From assembly GCA_041581635.1 (NCBI GenBank), contig JBFICW010000009.1:12476-76475 (forward strand): DNA of 64,000 nucleotides, given 5' to 3'. The DNA is from Porticoccus sp041581635. Lineage in GTDB: Bacteria; Pseudomonadota; Gammaproteobacteria; Pseudomonadales; Porticoccaceae. Shown one piece after another: positions 1-8,330 of this stretch; within the stretch, counting starts at the first letter, position 1; each line of letters opens with the position of its first letter. The position numbers and the translations under genes are program-made. Under the pieces are notes generated by a model. That model saw only the letters and a list, made by a program, of their open reading frames with translations. It searched no databases and was not told the origin of the DNA.

Positions 1-783
1 TTAGGTAATTATTTTTACCGAATCAATACAAAATCGCCCCACCTTAGTGACAAACGAGTACGTCGGGCATTGGCCATGAGCATCAATGGCAAACAGCTTG
101 TGGAGCAAGTCACCAAGGGAGGTGAAGTCCCCGCCTATACTTTCACTCCACCCGATACGCTAGGCTATACCGCCAAGGGAGGGTTTGAATTTAACCCCGA
201 GAAAGCTCGCCAACTCCTGGCCGAGGCCGGATATCCCAATGGAGAGGGCTTTCCTATCACTGAACTGCTCTACAACACCTCAGAGGGCCACCGCAAGATT
301 GCTGTGGCTATTCAGCAGATGTGGAATCAGTACTTGGGCGTTAACATCACCCTCAACAATCAGGACTGGAAGGTCTATTTGAATTCTGTAGATAACGGCG
401 ACTACGCTATTGCCAGAGCTGGATGGATTGGTGACTATGTAGACCCAAACACATTTCTCGATATGTGGATCACTGGCGGAGGCAACAACCGCACGGGTTG
501 GTCCAATGCCCGCTACGATGAATTGATCCTAAAGCTGGCTCCCACCGCCATTGATAGGGAAACCCGCTACAAGCTCATGGCTGAGGCCGAGGCAATCCTG
601 CTGGATGAGATGCCGGTAATTCCCATCTATATCTACAATAGAAAAAGTCTGGTTCACCCCAGTTTGAAGGGATTAACACCCAACATTCTCGACTACACCG
701 TTTACAAATATCTCTCTCTGGATAGCAGCTATCAAGGTAAGCCTTTGAGCAATACAAATCACTCAGGGGAGACCGTGCGCTGA
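1..783 (+). CDS. Peptide ABC transporter substrate-binding protein, C-terminal part
   Basis: The frame is open from base 1 and has no start in the window, so this is the C-terminal 260 residues of a protein whose N-terminus lies upstream. The residues before the first in-window Met, including YFYRIN and VRRALAMSI, match the family 5 (OppA/DppA) extracellular solute-binding fold, where a conserved VRxAl helix lies at this position. The family binds oligopeptides in the periplasm and delivers them to a membrane permease. The stop overlaps the next start by one base (TGATG), and permease and ATPase genes follow, so this is the binding protein of one importer operon. The substrate cannot be told from the sequence. 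Confidence 0.9.
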   Translation, partial: LGNYFYRINTKSPHLSDKRVRRALAMSINGKQLVEQVTKGGEVPAYTFTPPDTLGYTAKGGFEFNPEKARQLLAEAGYPNGEGFPITELLYNTSEGHRKIAVAIQQMWNQYLGVNITLNNQDWKVYLNSVDNGDYAIARAGWIGDYVDPNTFLDMWITGGGNNRTGWSNARYDELILKLAPTAIDRETRYKLMAEAEAILLDEMPVIPIYIYNRKSLVHPSLKGLTPNILDYTVYKYLSLDSSYQGKPLSNTNHSGETVR

Positions 784-1718
784 TGTTCCGATTTATCCTC
801 AGCCGAGTACTTCAGGCAATTCCGGTATTACTGGTCGTCATTACCGCCACCTTCTTTCTGGTACGTGTCGCTCCCGGTGGACCGTTTAGCGCCGAAAAGG
901 CAGTTCCACCCGAGGTCATCAAGGCGTTGGAAGCACGCTACCATCTGGATGAGCCGGTGTGGCAACAATACTTTGGCTACCTGAATGATTTGGTCCATGG
1001 CGAATTTGGACCCTCATTCCGCTACCCAGGCAGAACGGTCAACGAATTGATTGCTGGCGGCCTACCGATCACTGCGGAACTGGCATTCTATGCCATGCTG
1101 GTGGCCATTATTATCGGTGTCTTCGCCGGTGTTTTTGCAGCGCTTAAACCCAATACGCCTCAAGACTATATCCCCATGTCCGCTGCCATGCTGGGTATCT
1201 GTATGCCTTCTTTTTTAATGGGACCGCTATTGGTACTGGTGTTTGGTATCTGGTTTGAGTGGGTACCGGTATCCGGCTGGGGCGATTTACCCGGCGACAA
1301 AATATTACCAGCCATTACCCTAGGCTCCGGCTATGCGGCTTTTCTCGCCCGCCTCAGCCGAGGCGGAATGCTCGAGGTGATGTCTCAGGACTATATTCGC
1401 ACTGCCAGAGCTAAGGGCCTGCCGGAATGGGTCGTGGTACTAAAACATGGTCTGCGAGGTGGTTTAATCCCGGTAGTCGCATTTCTCGGCCCGGCTTTTG
1501 CCGGTCTATTAAGCGGTTCATTTGTGGTGGAAACTATCTTCCAGATCCCTGGATTGGGGCGATTTTATGTACAGGCTGCCTTTAATCGCGACTACACCAT
1601 GATTCTCGGCACTACGGTATTTTTCGCTACCCTCATCGTCCTATTTAACTTGCTATCGGACATCATTTCCGTATGGATCAACCCCAAGCTGCGCCATCAG
1701 CTACGGGAGGGCAACTAA
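783..1718 (+). CDS. oppB: Peptide ABC transporter permease, OppB-type
   Basis: A 311-residue inner-membrane permease of the OppB/DppB family. It has an N-terminal membrane helix (ILSRVLQAIPVLLVV), the typical periplasmic region with APGGPF, and then five hydrophobic helices. The cytoplasmic coupling loop near residues 215-230 (DYIRTARAKGLPEWVVVLKH) is the EAA motif that contacts the ATPase. The length is normal for OppB (about 306). Translation is probably coupled to the binding-protein gene, because the start ATG overlaps its stop. It pairs with the following OppC-type protein to form the transmembrane channel. Symbol by family; dppB would be equally defensible. Confidence 0.93.
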   Translation: MFRFILSRVLQAIPVLLVVITATFFLVRVAPGGPFSAEKAVPPEVIKALEARYHLDEPVWQQYFGYLNDLVHGEFGPSFRYPGRTVNELIAGGLPITAELAFYAMLVAIIIGVFAGVFAALKPNTPQDYIPMSAAMLGICMPSFLMGPLLVLVFGIWFEWVPVSGWGDLPGDKILPAITLGSGYAAFLARLSRGGMLEVMSQDYIRTARAKGLPEWVVVLKHGLRGGLIPVVAFLGPAFAGLLSGSFVVETIFQIPGLGRFYVQAAFNRDYTMILGTTVFFATLIVLFNLLSDIISVWINPKLRHQLREGN

Positions 1719-2611
1719 TGTCCTCATCTATACCGGCAGTTGAAGGTCTCGAACACGCCGAAAAAGGTACCTCCCTCTGGCAGGATGCCTGGATTCGGTT
1801 GCGTAAAAACACCCTCGCCTTGTTTGGTCTTGGGGTAATCCTGACGCTCTGCCTAATCGCCCTGTTGACCCCTTTCATAGCCCCGTACGGCTATGAAGAG
1901 CAAAACCTGTTACTCGGCGCTGCGCCACCCTCTGCGGAACATTGGCTGGGAACCGACATCTTTGGCAGGGATATGCTGACTCGTATCATGTACGGCAGCC
2001 GCGTTTCTCTGATGGTAGGCTTTATTGCCACCGGAGTTGCACTGGCTATTGGTGTCCTGTGGGGCACCATAGCGGGTTATGCCGGTGGCCGTGTGGATGC
2101 GGTGATGATGCGAATCGTCGACATTCTCTATGCTCTGCCCTTTATGATTTTTATCGTGCTGTTAATGGTAGTGTTTGGGCGAAATATTCTTCTGCTGTTT
2201 CTGGCCATCGGTGCCGTTGAATGGCTAACTATGGCCCGTATTGTCCGCGGTCAGGTATTGTCCCTGCGACGTCAGGAATTTGTGGAAGCGGCCGTTTCTC
2301 TTGGCCTGTCACGCTGGACCATTATCCGCCGCCACCTCATACCCAACACCCTCGGACCGGTGATCGTCTACACCACATTGACCATTCCGAGCGTCATGCT
2401 ACTGGAAGCATTTCTCAGCTTCCTTGGGCTGGGCATTCAACCGCCGCAAAGTTCCTGGGGACTGCTGATTTCCTATGGTGTAGAAACGATGGAGGAGTAC
2501 CCCTGGCTACTGCTATTCCCCGGTTTGACGCTATCCATCACCCTGTTTGCTTTGAACTTCCTCGGTGATGGGTTACGTGATGCCCTTGACCCAAAAGCCT
2601 CGAGAGACTGA
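1718..2611 (+). CDS. oppC: Peptide ABC transporter permease, OppC-type
   Basis: A 297-residue second permease subunit of the OppC/DppC family. The start at 1718 overlaps the oppB stop (taATG) and is preceded by GGGAGG at 1705-1710. A longer frame from 1673 would overlap oppB by 46 bases and is not needed. The N-terminal cytoplasmic stretch is followed by a membrane helix (about residues 33-55). The family motif GTDIFGRDMLTRIMYGSR follows, then the EAA loop (EFVEAAVSLGLSRWTIIRRH) and a C-terminal LGDGLRDALDPK, which is diagnostic of OppC/DppC. It acts with OppB in the inner membrane. Confidence 0.94.
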   Translation: MSSSIPAVEGLEHAEKGTSLWQDAWIRLRKNTLALFGLGVILTLCLIALLTPFIAPYGYEEQNLLLGAAPPSAEHWLGTDIFGRDMLTRIMYGSRVSLMVGFIATGVALAIGVLWGTIAGYAGGRVDAVMMRIVDILYALPFMIFIVLLMVVFGRNILLLFLAIGAVEWLTMARIVRGQVLSLRRQEFVEAAVSLGLSRWTIIRRHLIPNTLGPVIVYTTLTIPSVMLLEAFLSFLGLGIQPPQSSWGLLISYGVETMEEYPWLLLFPGLTLSITLFALNFLGDGLRDALDPKASRD

Positions 2612-2669
2612 AAAATAAATATTAATTATATTTTTAGATAACTATCGTAACTAATTGATTATAAACATA

Positions 2670-4346
2670 ATGAAATTACTTAAAGTCGACAATTTAACCA
2701 CCCACTTTCATACCCGCGAGGGCGTGGTTAAAGCTGTGGACGGCATTAGTTTTAGCGTCGAACAGGGTGAAACACTGGCCATTGTAGGGGAATCCGGGTC
2801 GGGAAAATCTGTAGCTTGCTACAGCCTGCTCAAACTCATACCCCAGCCGCCAGGAAAGATTGTCGCAGGCAGTGCCCTATTTGAAGGTCGCGATCTACTT
2901 CAAGCCAACGAAAGCACCCTGCAAAACATTCGCGGCAATGATATCGCTATTATTTTTCAAGACCCAATGACCTGCCTCAACCCCTATTTAACCGTCGGTG
3001 AACAGCTCGTTGAACCGCTTATCTACCATCACAACGTGTCACGCAAAGACGCGGCAGTGCGCGCCACCGAGATTCTTGGCGAGGTGGGCATTGTGGAACC
3101 AGAAAAACGCATGGGCAGCTATCCTCACGAATTCTCGGGCGGTATGCGCCAACGAGTGATGATTGCCATGGCACTGATCACTGAACCCAAACTACTCATC
3201 TGCGATGAGCCCACCACGGCACTTGACGTCACCATTCAGGCACAGATTCTGAATTTGGTAAAAGCCTTACAGATTAAGCGTAATATTGCGGTGATCTTTA
3301 TCAGTCACGACCTCGCCGTTGTCGCCGGCGTCGCCGACAACGTAGCCGTGATGAAAGACGGATTGATTGTAGAACAAGGGCCGGTTGATGAGATCTTCTA
3401 TCGAAGCCAGCATGAATACACTCAAAAACTGTTGGCCGCGATTCCCGAAGGTGCCAAACCTTTATCTACCCAACCTCCAACGATTTACACCGATAAAAAC
3501 GCTGAACATAAACCGCTACTCAGTATTAGCGCATTGAAGACCCACTTCCACGACTATAGCGGTGGCTGGCTCAAGCGGAACCAAAAAGTTATCAAGGCCG
3601 TAGATGATGTCTCGTTGACCATACAACAGGGTGAAATACTTGGACTTGTGGGTGAATCTGGTTCGGGCAAATCAACCTTAGGTCGCTCGATTCTACAATT
3701 GGTGCCGATTTCTAGTGGTAGTGTAGTGTTCGATGGGACGGAATTAACCCGTTTATCGCCCACGCAAATGAAGTCTATGCGTCGCCGCATGCAGATGATC
3801 TTTCAGGATCCCTATGCCTCTCTCAATCCACGTATGACCGTATTTGACACCCTGGCTGAGCCATTGCTCTACCATAGACTTGCTACTCGAAAGACCGTCA
3901 CAGCTCAGGTGTTGGATCTGATGGATGATGTGGGGCTTGCCCGCGCCGCCATTCGCAAATATCCCCATGAGTTCTCGGGAGGTCAGCGACAGCGCATTGC
4001 GGTCGGTCGTGCTATTGCCACCAAACCGGAACTGGTCATAGCAGATGAACCGGTATCCGCTCTGGACGTCACCATTCAGGCTCAAATACTCGACCTGATA
4101 CTGGCCCTGATAGAGAAACACAACCTAACCATGCTGTTTATCTCGCATGATCTCTCCGTCGTTCGTTATATCGCAGACAGAATAGCCGTGATGCATCATG
4201 GGAAGTTGGTGGAAACCGGTAGCACAGAGCCCTTATTCTCAGCACCGAAACACGAGTACACCAAGCGATTACTGTCCGCCATTCCTGTGGCCGACCCGAT
4301 TAAAGAAAGACAGCGGCAAGTTGATTTAATCCAATCGATGAATTGA
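2670..4346 (+). CDS. Fused double ATPase of the peptide ABC transporter (OppD-OppF in one chain)
   Basis: A 558-residue protein with two complete ABC ATPase domains. Domain 1 (about residues 1-265) has Walker A GESGSGKS, signature SGGMRQRV and Walker B LLICDEPTTALD. Domain 2 (about 285-558) has GESGSGKS, SGGQRQRI and LVIADEPVSALD. The first resembles OppD/DppD and the second OppF/DppF, so one chain can supply both nucleotide-binding sites, as in YejF and GsiA. I chose the ATG at 2670; a TTG five codons upstream is possible but less likely. A 58-bp AT-rich gap separates it from oppC. It energises import by the upstream permeases. Confidence 0.92.
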   Translation: MKLLKVDNLTTHFHTREGVVKAVDGISFSVEQGETLAIVGESGSGKSVACYSLLKLIPQPPGKIVAGSALFEGRDLLQANESTLQNIRGNDIAIIFQDPMTCLNPYLTVGEQLVEPLIYHHNVSRKDAAVRATEILGEVGIVEPEKRMGSYPHEFSGGMRQRVMIAMALITEPKLLICDEPTTALDVTIQAQILNLVKALQIKRNIAVIFISHDLAVVAGVADNVAVMKDGLIVEQGPVDEIFYRSQHEYTQKLLAAIPEGAKPLSTQPPTIYTDKNAEHKPLLSISALKTHFHDYSGGWLKRNQKVIKAVDDVSLTIQQGEILGLVGESGSGKSTLGRSILQLVPISSGSVVFDGTELTRLSPTQMKSMRRRMQMIFQDPYASLNPRMTVFDTLAEPLLYHRLATRKTVTAQVLDLMDDVGLARAAIRKYPHEFSGGQRQRIAVGRAIATKPELVIADEPVSALDVTIQAQILDLILALIEKHNLTMLFISHDLSVVRYIADRIAVMHHGKLVETGSTEPLFSAPKHEYTKRLLSAIPVADPIKERQRQVDLIQSMN

Positions 4347-4399
4347 AAAAAACAGGGGAACCATCCGCACCAGGCTAGCTCAGCGCCCAACAGATCTGG

Positions 4400-5788
4400 T
4401 TAGCTACGAAGCAGCCTGACCCGAAAAGAGCGCCCTTTCAATTTCCCCTGACCGAGCTTTTGAAGTGCAAGCTTATACACATCACCTTTCACTGCCACGT
4501 AAGAACAATTATCAGCAACATTGATTTTTCCCACCGCGGCACCAGGAATGCCATTTTCGCCCGTGAGCGCACCCAAAATATCACCGGGGCGTACTTTTTG
4601 CTTTTTTCCACCGTCGATTTGCAACGTTTCCATCGCCGATTGAAACACAGGTTTATCCAGCAGACTCATCGAAGGCAACGCTTCACTCACAATCATACGG
4701 TCTAAATAATCTTCCAGCATAACGACCTTATAATGTTCTCTGTCGGAATAAAGAGAGCAGGCAATACCTTTACCACCGGCCCGTCCTGTACGTCCTATGC
4801 GATGGATATGGATCTCTGAATCTCGGGCAAGTTGATAGTTAATCACCGCATCGAGCGCGTCAATATCCAGCCCCCTTGCCGCTACGTCTGTCGCCACGAG
4901 TACTGAGGCACTTCTATTGGCGAAACGTACCAAGGTTTGATCACGATCCCGTTGTTCCAGGTCACCATGCAGTGCCACCGCACTAAAACCATTGCTCACG
5001 AGTTCGCCTGCAACCTCCTGAGCCTCACGCTTCGTGTTACAAAAGACCACGGTAGATTCCGGCTGGTATTTCATTAATAGCAAGCGAAGAGCAGTCATAC
5101 GTTGTTTGTCATCAGTCACCTTGAAGAAATGCTGCTGAATCGTATTTTTATCATGAGTGGATTCCACCTGAACCATGACAGGCTCACTCATGATGCGCTT
5201 GGCGACAGACTGAATCTCACTTGGATAGGTCGCACTAAACAATAGGGTTTGTCGCTTAGAAGGTATGTATTCAACGATAGCATCCAGCGAAGGCTGAAAT
5301 CCCATATCAAGCATTCGATCAGCTTCATCCAACACCAGTGTTCTCAGGTTATTCAACTTCAGGGTTCCTTTACGCAAGTGCTCTTCTACTCGCCCGGGTG
5401 TCCCCACAACAATGTGCGCACCATGCTCAAGCGAGCCAATCTGAGGGCCAAATGACATGCCGCCACACAGCGTTAGCACTTTGATATTATGAATGGTTCT
5501 CGCCAAGCGACGAATTTCTTTGGCTACCTGATCTGCCAACTCACGCGTAGGACAAAGTACCAGTGATTGCACTTGAAACTGTTTTACGTTGAGTTTTTCC
5601 AGTAAGCCGAGTGAAAAAGCAGCCGTTTTACCCGAGCCAGTTTTACCTTGGGCAATCACATCCTTACCAATCAGGATATGAGGCAAGCTCTTTGCTTGAA
5701 TTGGTGTCATCTCCTTATAACCCAGAGACGAGAGGTTATGCAGTAAATCTGGCTTTAGTGTAAGAGATGAAAAGGCGGCCGGGTTCAA
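4400..5788 (-). CDS. dbpA: ATP-dependent RNA helicase DbpA
   Basis: A 462-residue DEAD-box helicase. From N to C it shows the Q motif (YKEMTPIQAKSLP), motif I AQGKTGSGKT, motif II DEAD, motif III SAT and motif VI HRIGRTGRAG. A C-terminal RNA-binding domain (about 385-462) begins KVRPGDILGALTGENGIPG. That last domain separates DbpA from other DEAD helicases and, in E. coli, binds hairpin 92 of 23S rRNA during 50S assembly. E. coli DbpA is 457 residues, so the length fits. The gene runs tail-to-tail against the transporter operon with a 53-bp gap and no clear terminator hairpin there. Confidence 0.95.
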   Translation of the reverse strand: MNPAAFSSLTLKPDLLHNLSSLGYKEMTPIQAKSLPHILIGKDVIAQGKTGSGKTAAFSLGLLEKLNVKQFQVQSLVLCPTRELADQVAKEIRRLARTIHNIKVLTLCGGMSFGPQIGSLEHGAHIVVGTPGRVEEHLRKGTLKLNNLRTLVLDEADRMLDMGFQPSLDAIVEYIPSKRQTLLFSATYPSEIQSVAKRIMSEPVMVQVESTHDKNTIQQHFFKVTDDKQRMTALRLLLMKYQPESTVVFCNTKREAQEVAGELVSNGFSAVALHGDLEQRDRDQTLVRFANRSASVLVATDVAARGLDIDALDAVINYQLARDSEIHIHRIGRTGRAGGKGIACSLYSDREHYKVVMLEDYLDRMIVSEALPSMSLLDKPVFQSAMETLQIDGGKKQKVRPGDILGALTGENGIPGAAVGKINVADNCSYVAVKGDVYKLALQKLGQGKLKGRSFRVRLLRS

Positions 5789-5976
5789 AATAATAATCCT
5801 ATATATAGTACTTTATTGAAGTAAGCCTTAGCTTGAAGTGAACAGCTTTAAGCAATTCAGCCGCAGCTTAACAGTCTCTATGACCAACTGCGATATATTG
5901 CTGAAAACTAGAATTTACCCCGTCAAACAACACACGGCCTCCAGTTGATTGTCTGCAAAGGTGACTTTAATCATTT

Positions 5977-5988
5977 GTTTGATCAAAC
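5977..5988. promoter_or_regulatory. 12-bp perfect palindrome (possible operator)
   Basis: GTTTGATCAAAC is a perfect inverted repeat lying 62 bp upstream of the small CCGxCGG gene, in the 261-bp region between that gene and divergent dbpA. The rest of that region is AT-rich and shows no other gene. The spacing suits a repressor or activator site for either gene, but nothing shows which protein would bind. A chance palindrome cannot be excluded. Confidence 0.25.
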
Positions 5989-6049
5989 CACACAGATACA
6001 GTCGTAGCGCTTGAATTCAACCCCACAATTTGAACCAGAGGTAAAACTT

Positions 6050-6178
6050 ATGAGCAGTTGTTGCGGCGCTTGTGGCGGCCAGGATACTAAAACAAAGGAA
6101 GAACAAAAACAGGAGCTACCGAAAGATAAGGAGGTAACTGAACAGCTAGAGGACAAAGGGCAGAAAAACGAGAACTAA
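6050..6178 (+). CDS. Small CCGACGG-motif protein (42 aa)
   Basis: An ATG at 6050 opens a 42-codon frame ending TAA at 6176-6178. It is preceded by AGAGGT at a good ribosome-binding distance. The product starts with MSSCCGACGGQ, three cysteines among glycines, followed by a strongly charged Lys/Glu/Gln tail. This resembles the short gammaproteobacterial proteins known for a CCGSCS-type cysteine motif, whose function is unknown; the cysteines could bind metal or be redox-active (inference). It stands alone between divergent dbpA and the convergent lipoprotein gene. The composition and the placed Shine-Dalgarno argue that it is real. Confidence 0.6.
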   Translation: MSSCCGACGGQDTKTKEEQKQELPKDKEVTEQLEDKGQKNEN

Positions 6179-6237
6179 TTTTTTAAATTTTTGTTATGAA
6201 CACGTCAAAGTATGAAATTTTAATCCACCAAAAAAAT

Positions 6238-6266
6238 CATCCCAGTGGCAAGAACACACTGGGATG
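6238..6266 (-). terminator. Rho-independent terminator of the lipoprotein gene
   Basis: A perfect 10-bp stem CATCCCAGTG / CACTGGGATG encloses a 9-base loop. Read on the minus strand it is followed by a T-rich run (ATTTTTTTGG), 33 bases after the stop of the lipoprotein gene. On the plus strand the tail is only AATTTCT, so it would serve the small CCGACGG gene less well. Confidence 0.8.
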
Positions 6267-6298
6267 AATTTCTGCTTATGAAAGAGTAGCCTTAAAGG

Positions 6299-6754
6299 TT
6301 ACTCTTCTTGCTCTAGAAGCCACATAGTGTGTTCAACACTACCTTCTTCCATGCCTTCAGGAATTTCGCGCAGCTTGGGATTTTCTTTTACTGTGCTCAA
6401 ATCTCTGTTTTTAACAATTTCGCCCTGTTCATTGATATATTCGCCTTCTTCCAAATTTTCGGAGATAGCAAATGCTGGAGCAGGAGCAGATGAGACGTCA
6501 CCACTAGCACCGCCTTCAAATTTCTCTGTATCAAATTTGCTCTTAACTCTTTCAGCTGAAAGTTCAGCTTCAGTCTTTACGGCTTCCACAGCTTCTGTTA
6601 CAGCTTCTACTGCTTCTGTGGCAGTTTCGTGAGAGGTAGCTGCAGCTTCAGAGGTGTGACCTGCATCTTCAGTACCAGCTGTTTTATCAGCTTCACCACA
6701 TGCTGCCAAACCAAGTACCAATGCAGATACTCCAAACAATTTAATAAGGTTCAT
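6299..6754 (-). CDS. Small acidic lipoprotein
   Basis: A 151-residue protein with a lipoprotein signal peptide (MNLIKLFGVSALVLGLAAC; lipobox LAAC), so the mature chain would start at Cys19 and be anchored to a membrane. I chose the ATG at 6754 because GAGGGA precedes it; a start ten codons upstream would spoil the signal peptide. The mature part is acidic. It contains an alanine/valine/glutamate heptad-like repeat (EAVEAVT then EAVEAVK), probably an amphipathic helix, and a C-terminal half rich in Glu and Asn. I recognise no family. It stands alone, with its own terminator. Confidence 0.75.
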   Translation of the reverse strand: MNLIKLFGVSALVLGLAACGEADKTAGTEDAGHTSEAAATSHETATEAVEAVTEAVEAVKTEAELSAERVKSKFDTEKFEGGASGDVSSAPAPAFAISENLEEGEYINEQGEIVKNRDLSTVKENPKLREIPEGMEEGSVEHTMWLLEQEE

Positions 6755-7107
6755 TATTGAGTCCCTCGTAATGTTAATAATCAAGATAATTTTTGACCCC
6801 TATGTCAAGGGTACGCAGTCTAATTGGCCTTTCCCAAAAAATCTAGGCAAATCAGCACTCAATTTACCTTGCGACAATACTATAGACAGCCATATACAGG
6901 ATATTTTAGCAGCATCTATCTTAAGGCAGCCTTATAGAAAAACATAAAAACTTTGTGGCTTTTAGACTGGCAGATAATCAGCCACATCAAAATATGGTCA
7001 TCCGTGTAGTAAAAGGTAGGATCCAGGAAGGAAAACACAGGTATGTGGCACAAACGCATCTTTAATACATTCCCAGCTAATAGCAGGTACCAAAACCACC
7101 CTTTAAT
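6755..7107. other. Gene-free stretch upstream of the lipoprotein gene
   Basis: 353 bp, AT-rich. Its left end must carry the promoter and ribosome-binding site of the minus-strand lipoprotein gene. A short imperfect inverted repeat (ACCCCT / AGGGGT-like) lies at about 6796-6811. The only plus-strand frame with a plausible ribosome site is 23 codons long (7043-7111) and is not convincing. I see no RNA gene or mobile-element end. Confidence 0.5.
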
Positions 7108-7329
7108 CTAGCTAACACCATGAATAATAGAGTTTTTTATACAGTTTTGGCAGATACAGGCCTGCCCTCTTCGCTCGACAGGAATATTCGAGAGCAACGA
7201 CTCAGAAATAGTTTCCGAGTAACACCAACAATCGCTCTCTGCATTAACCCCACAATAATTCCCCTTGCCACACAGAGGGCAGGTTTTAGGGTTTTCACCA
7301 TAATCTAAAGAAATATCCACTATTAACAA
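7108..7329 (-). CDS. Cysteine-rich CWC family protein
   Basis: A 73-residue protein with cysteines spaced CPLCGKGNYCG, CWCY and CICQNC. This is the pattern of the Cys-rich CWC family (CPxCG, CWC, CxCxxC), thought to bind metal, with no known function. The frame opens with TTG at 7327-7329, with a GTG two codons later; neither has a strong ribosome site, so the exact start is uncertain. It is the last of three minus-strand small genes (VF530-like, Imm22-like, CWC) separated by 36 and 117 bp. They may be co-transcribed, though nothing links their roles. Confidence 0.8.
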   Translation of the reverse strand: MLIVDISLDYGENPKTCPLCGKGNYCGVNAESDCWCYSETISESLLSNIPVERRGQACICQNCIKNSIIHGVS

Positions 7330-7365
7330 AGCCTATAATAAAAGCATGTATAGGAAGGTAGTTGG

Positions 7366-7836
7366 TTATTCGACTTCATACAAGCTATCTGCATCATCGT
7401 CATAATCAAAGGCCCCCACAAATGTCATATAGTTATCCCGCTCAACACCAGAGAGCTTAGGGCTATATTCATACTCAAAGAGGACGACAACCCAGGTAAC
7501 AGCCTCCAACTTTTTCTTTCTCGCCTTACTCATTAAAATATCAATATAAGAGGCGGAAAAAGAGCATTCACCAACCGCCCTTTCAATAGGAAGACTACCG
7601 TCGTAGGCACCGTTGGTTTCCATCTTCCCGGGGCTGAAATATCGAAGGTTAAAGTTGTTCGACCAGGTATTGGTAGCGCGAGTATTGTTACGGCTAAATC
7701 TCTCCTCAAAATAGGTATCAGGGATATCGCTATAGGGGTGCTTAGATGCCCACACTGACACTTTATTTTTCTTCGAAAAATCGTGACCTTTTATGGCCCT
7801 TTGGGTAGTACCCTTATTGGGTTTTTTCGCGCTCAT
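7366..7836 (-). CDS. Immunity 22 (Imm22)-like protein
   Basis: A 156-residue soluble protein with no signal peptide and an acidic C-terminus. The segment KVSVWASKHPYSDIPDTYFEE, the later CSFSASYIDILMSKA and the WVVVLFEYEYSPKLSGV stretch fit the Imm22 pattern as I remember it. Proteins of that family neutralise polymorphic toxins. AGAGGT precedes the start at 7836. No toxin, Rhs, CdiA or secretion gene is in view, so if the family call is right this is an orphan immunity gene. The family call is from recall of the pattern only and is moderate. Confidence 0.5.
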   Translation of the reverse strand: MSAKKPNKGTTQRAIKGHDFSKKNKVSVWASKHPYSDIPDTYFEERFSRNNTRATNTWSNNFNLRYFSPGKMETNGAYDGSLPIERAVGECSFSASYIDILMSKARKKKLEAVTWVVVLFEYEYSPKLSGVERDNYMTFVGAFDYDDDADSLYEVE

Positions 7837-7953
7837 TGATACCTCTGGTCTTTACAATTAGGCAGGTTCGGCATGACGAGGCTCCAATCGAAAAACGCTC
7901 TTTACGCCTAGGAACCACTTTTTACATACTCGGGCATTCAGCTGAAGGCTTCG

Positions 7954-8190
7954 CTATTTCTGCTGATAGACATTATTTTGGGTCACCAAGTAGAGATCCT
8001 CTACCTTTTTTCTTGCCCAAGGTGTTTTACGTAAAAACTTTAAGCTGGACTTTACGGAAGGATCACTATTAAAACAGCGGATATTAATTCGCTTGCCCAA
8101 TTCACCCCAACCGTAGTGATCAACCAGGCTATTTACAATTTTCTCCAGGGTAATACCATGCAGCGGGTTATTTGGTTGAAGATCGACCAT
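7954..8190 (-). CDS. VF530 family (DUF2132) DNA-binding protein
   Basis: A 78-residue protein with the family hallmarks NPLHGITLEKIV, HYGWGELG, INIRCFNSDPS and SSLKFLRKTPWARKKVEDLY. VF530 is a small helical protein, named after a Vibrio fischeri member with a solved structure, reported as DNA-binding. I start at the ATG at 8190 (MVDLQPNN), with GAGG about ten bases upstream. The TTG three codons earlier is less likely. The gene sits upstream of the Imm22-like gene on the same strand. An antiparallel frame at 7836-8072 is its shadow. Confidence 0.88.
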   Translation of the reverse strand: MVDLQPNNPLHGITLEKIVNSLVDHYGWGELGKRINIRCFNSDPSVKSSLKFLRKTPWARKKVEDLYLVTQNNVYQQK

Positions 8191-8330
8191 AGATGACAAC
8201 TAGCCTCATATCGAAGGTTCTTGCTAAATATAGCCCGCAGTGAACATTTTTGGCCTATGAATGTAAACAGCAAGTATCCCAGTAAACGATTATAGTTCTA
8301 TATACCCTTCTGTTTTTTTAGGGGCACCAA

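Noticed and set aside
7043..7111. 23-codon frame with GGAAGG upstream
   Set aside because: Too short and without any recognisable feature; it runs into the end of the CWC gene on the other strand.
7836..8072. Plus-strand frame of 78 codons
   Set aside because: It lies opposite the clear VF530 gene and the Imm22-like promoter region, has no ribosome site, and shows no family features.
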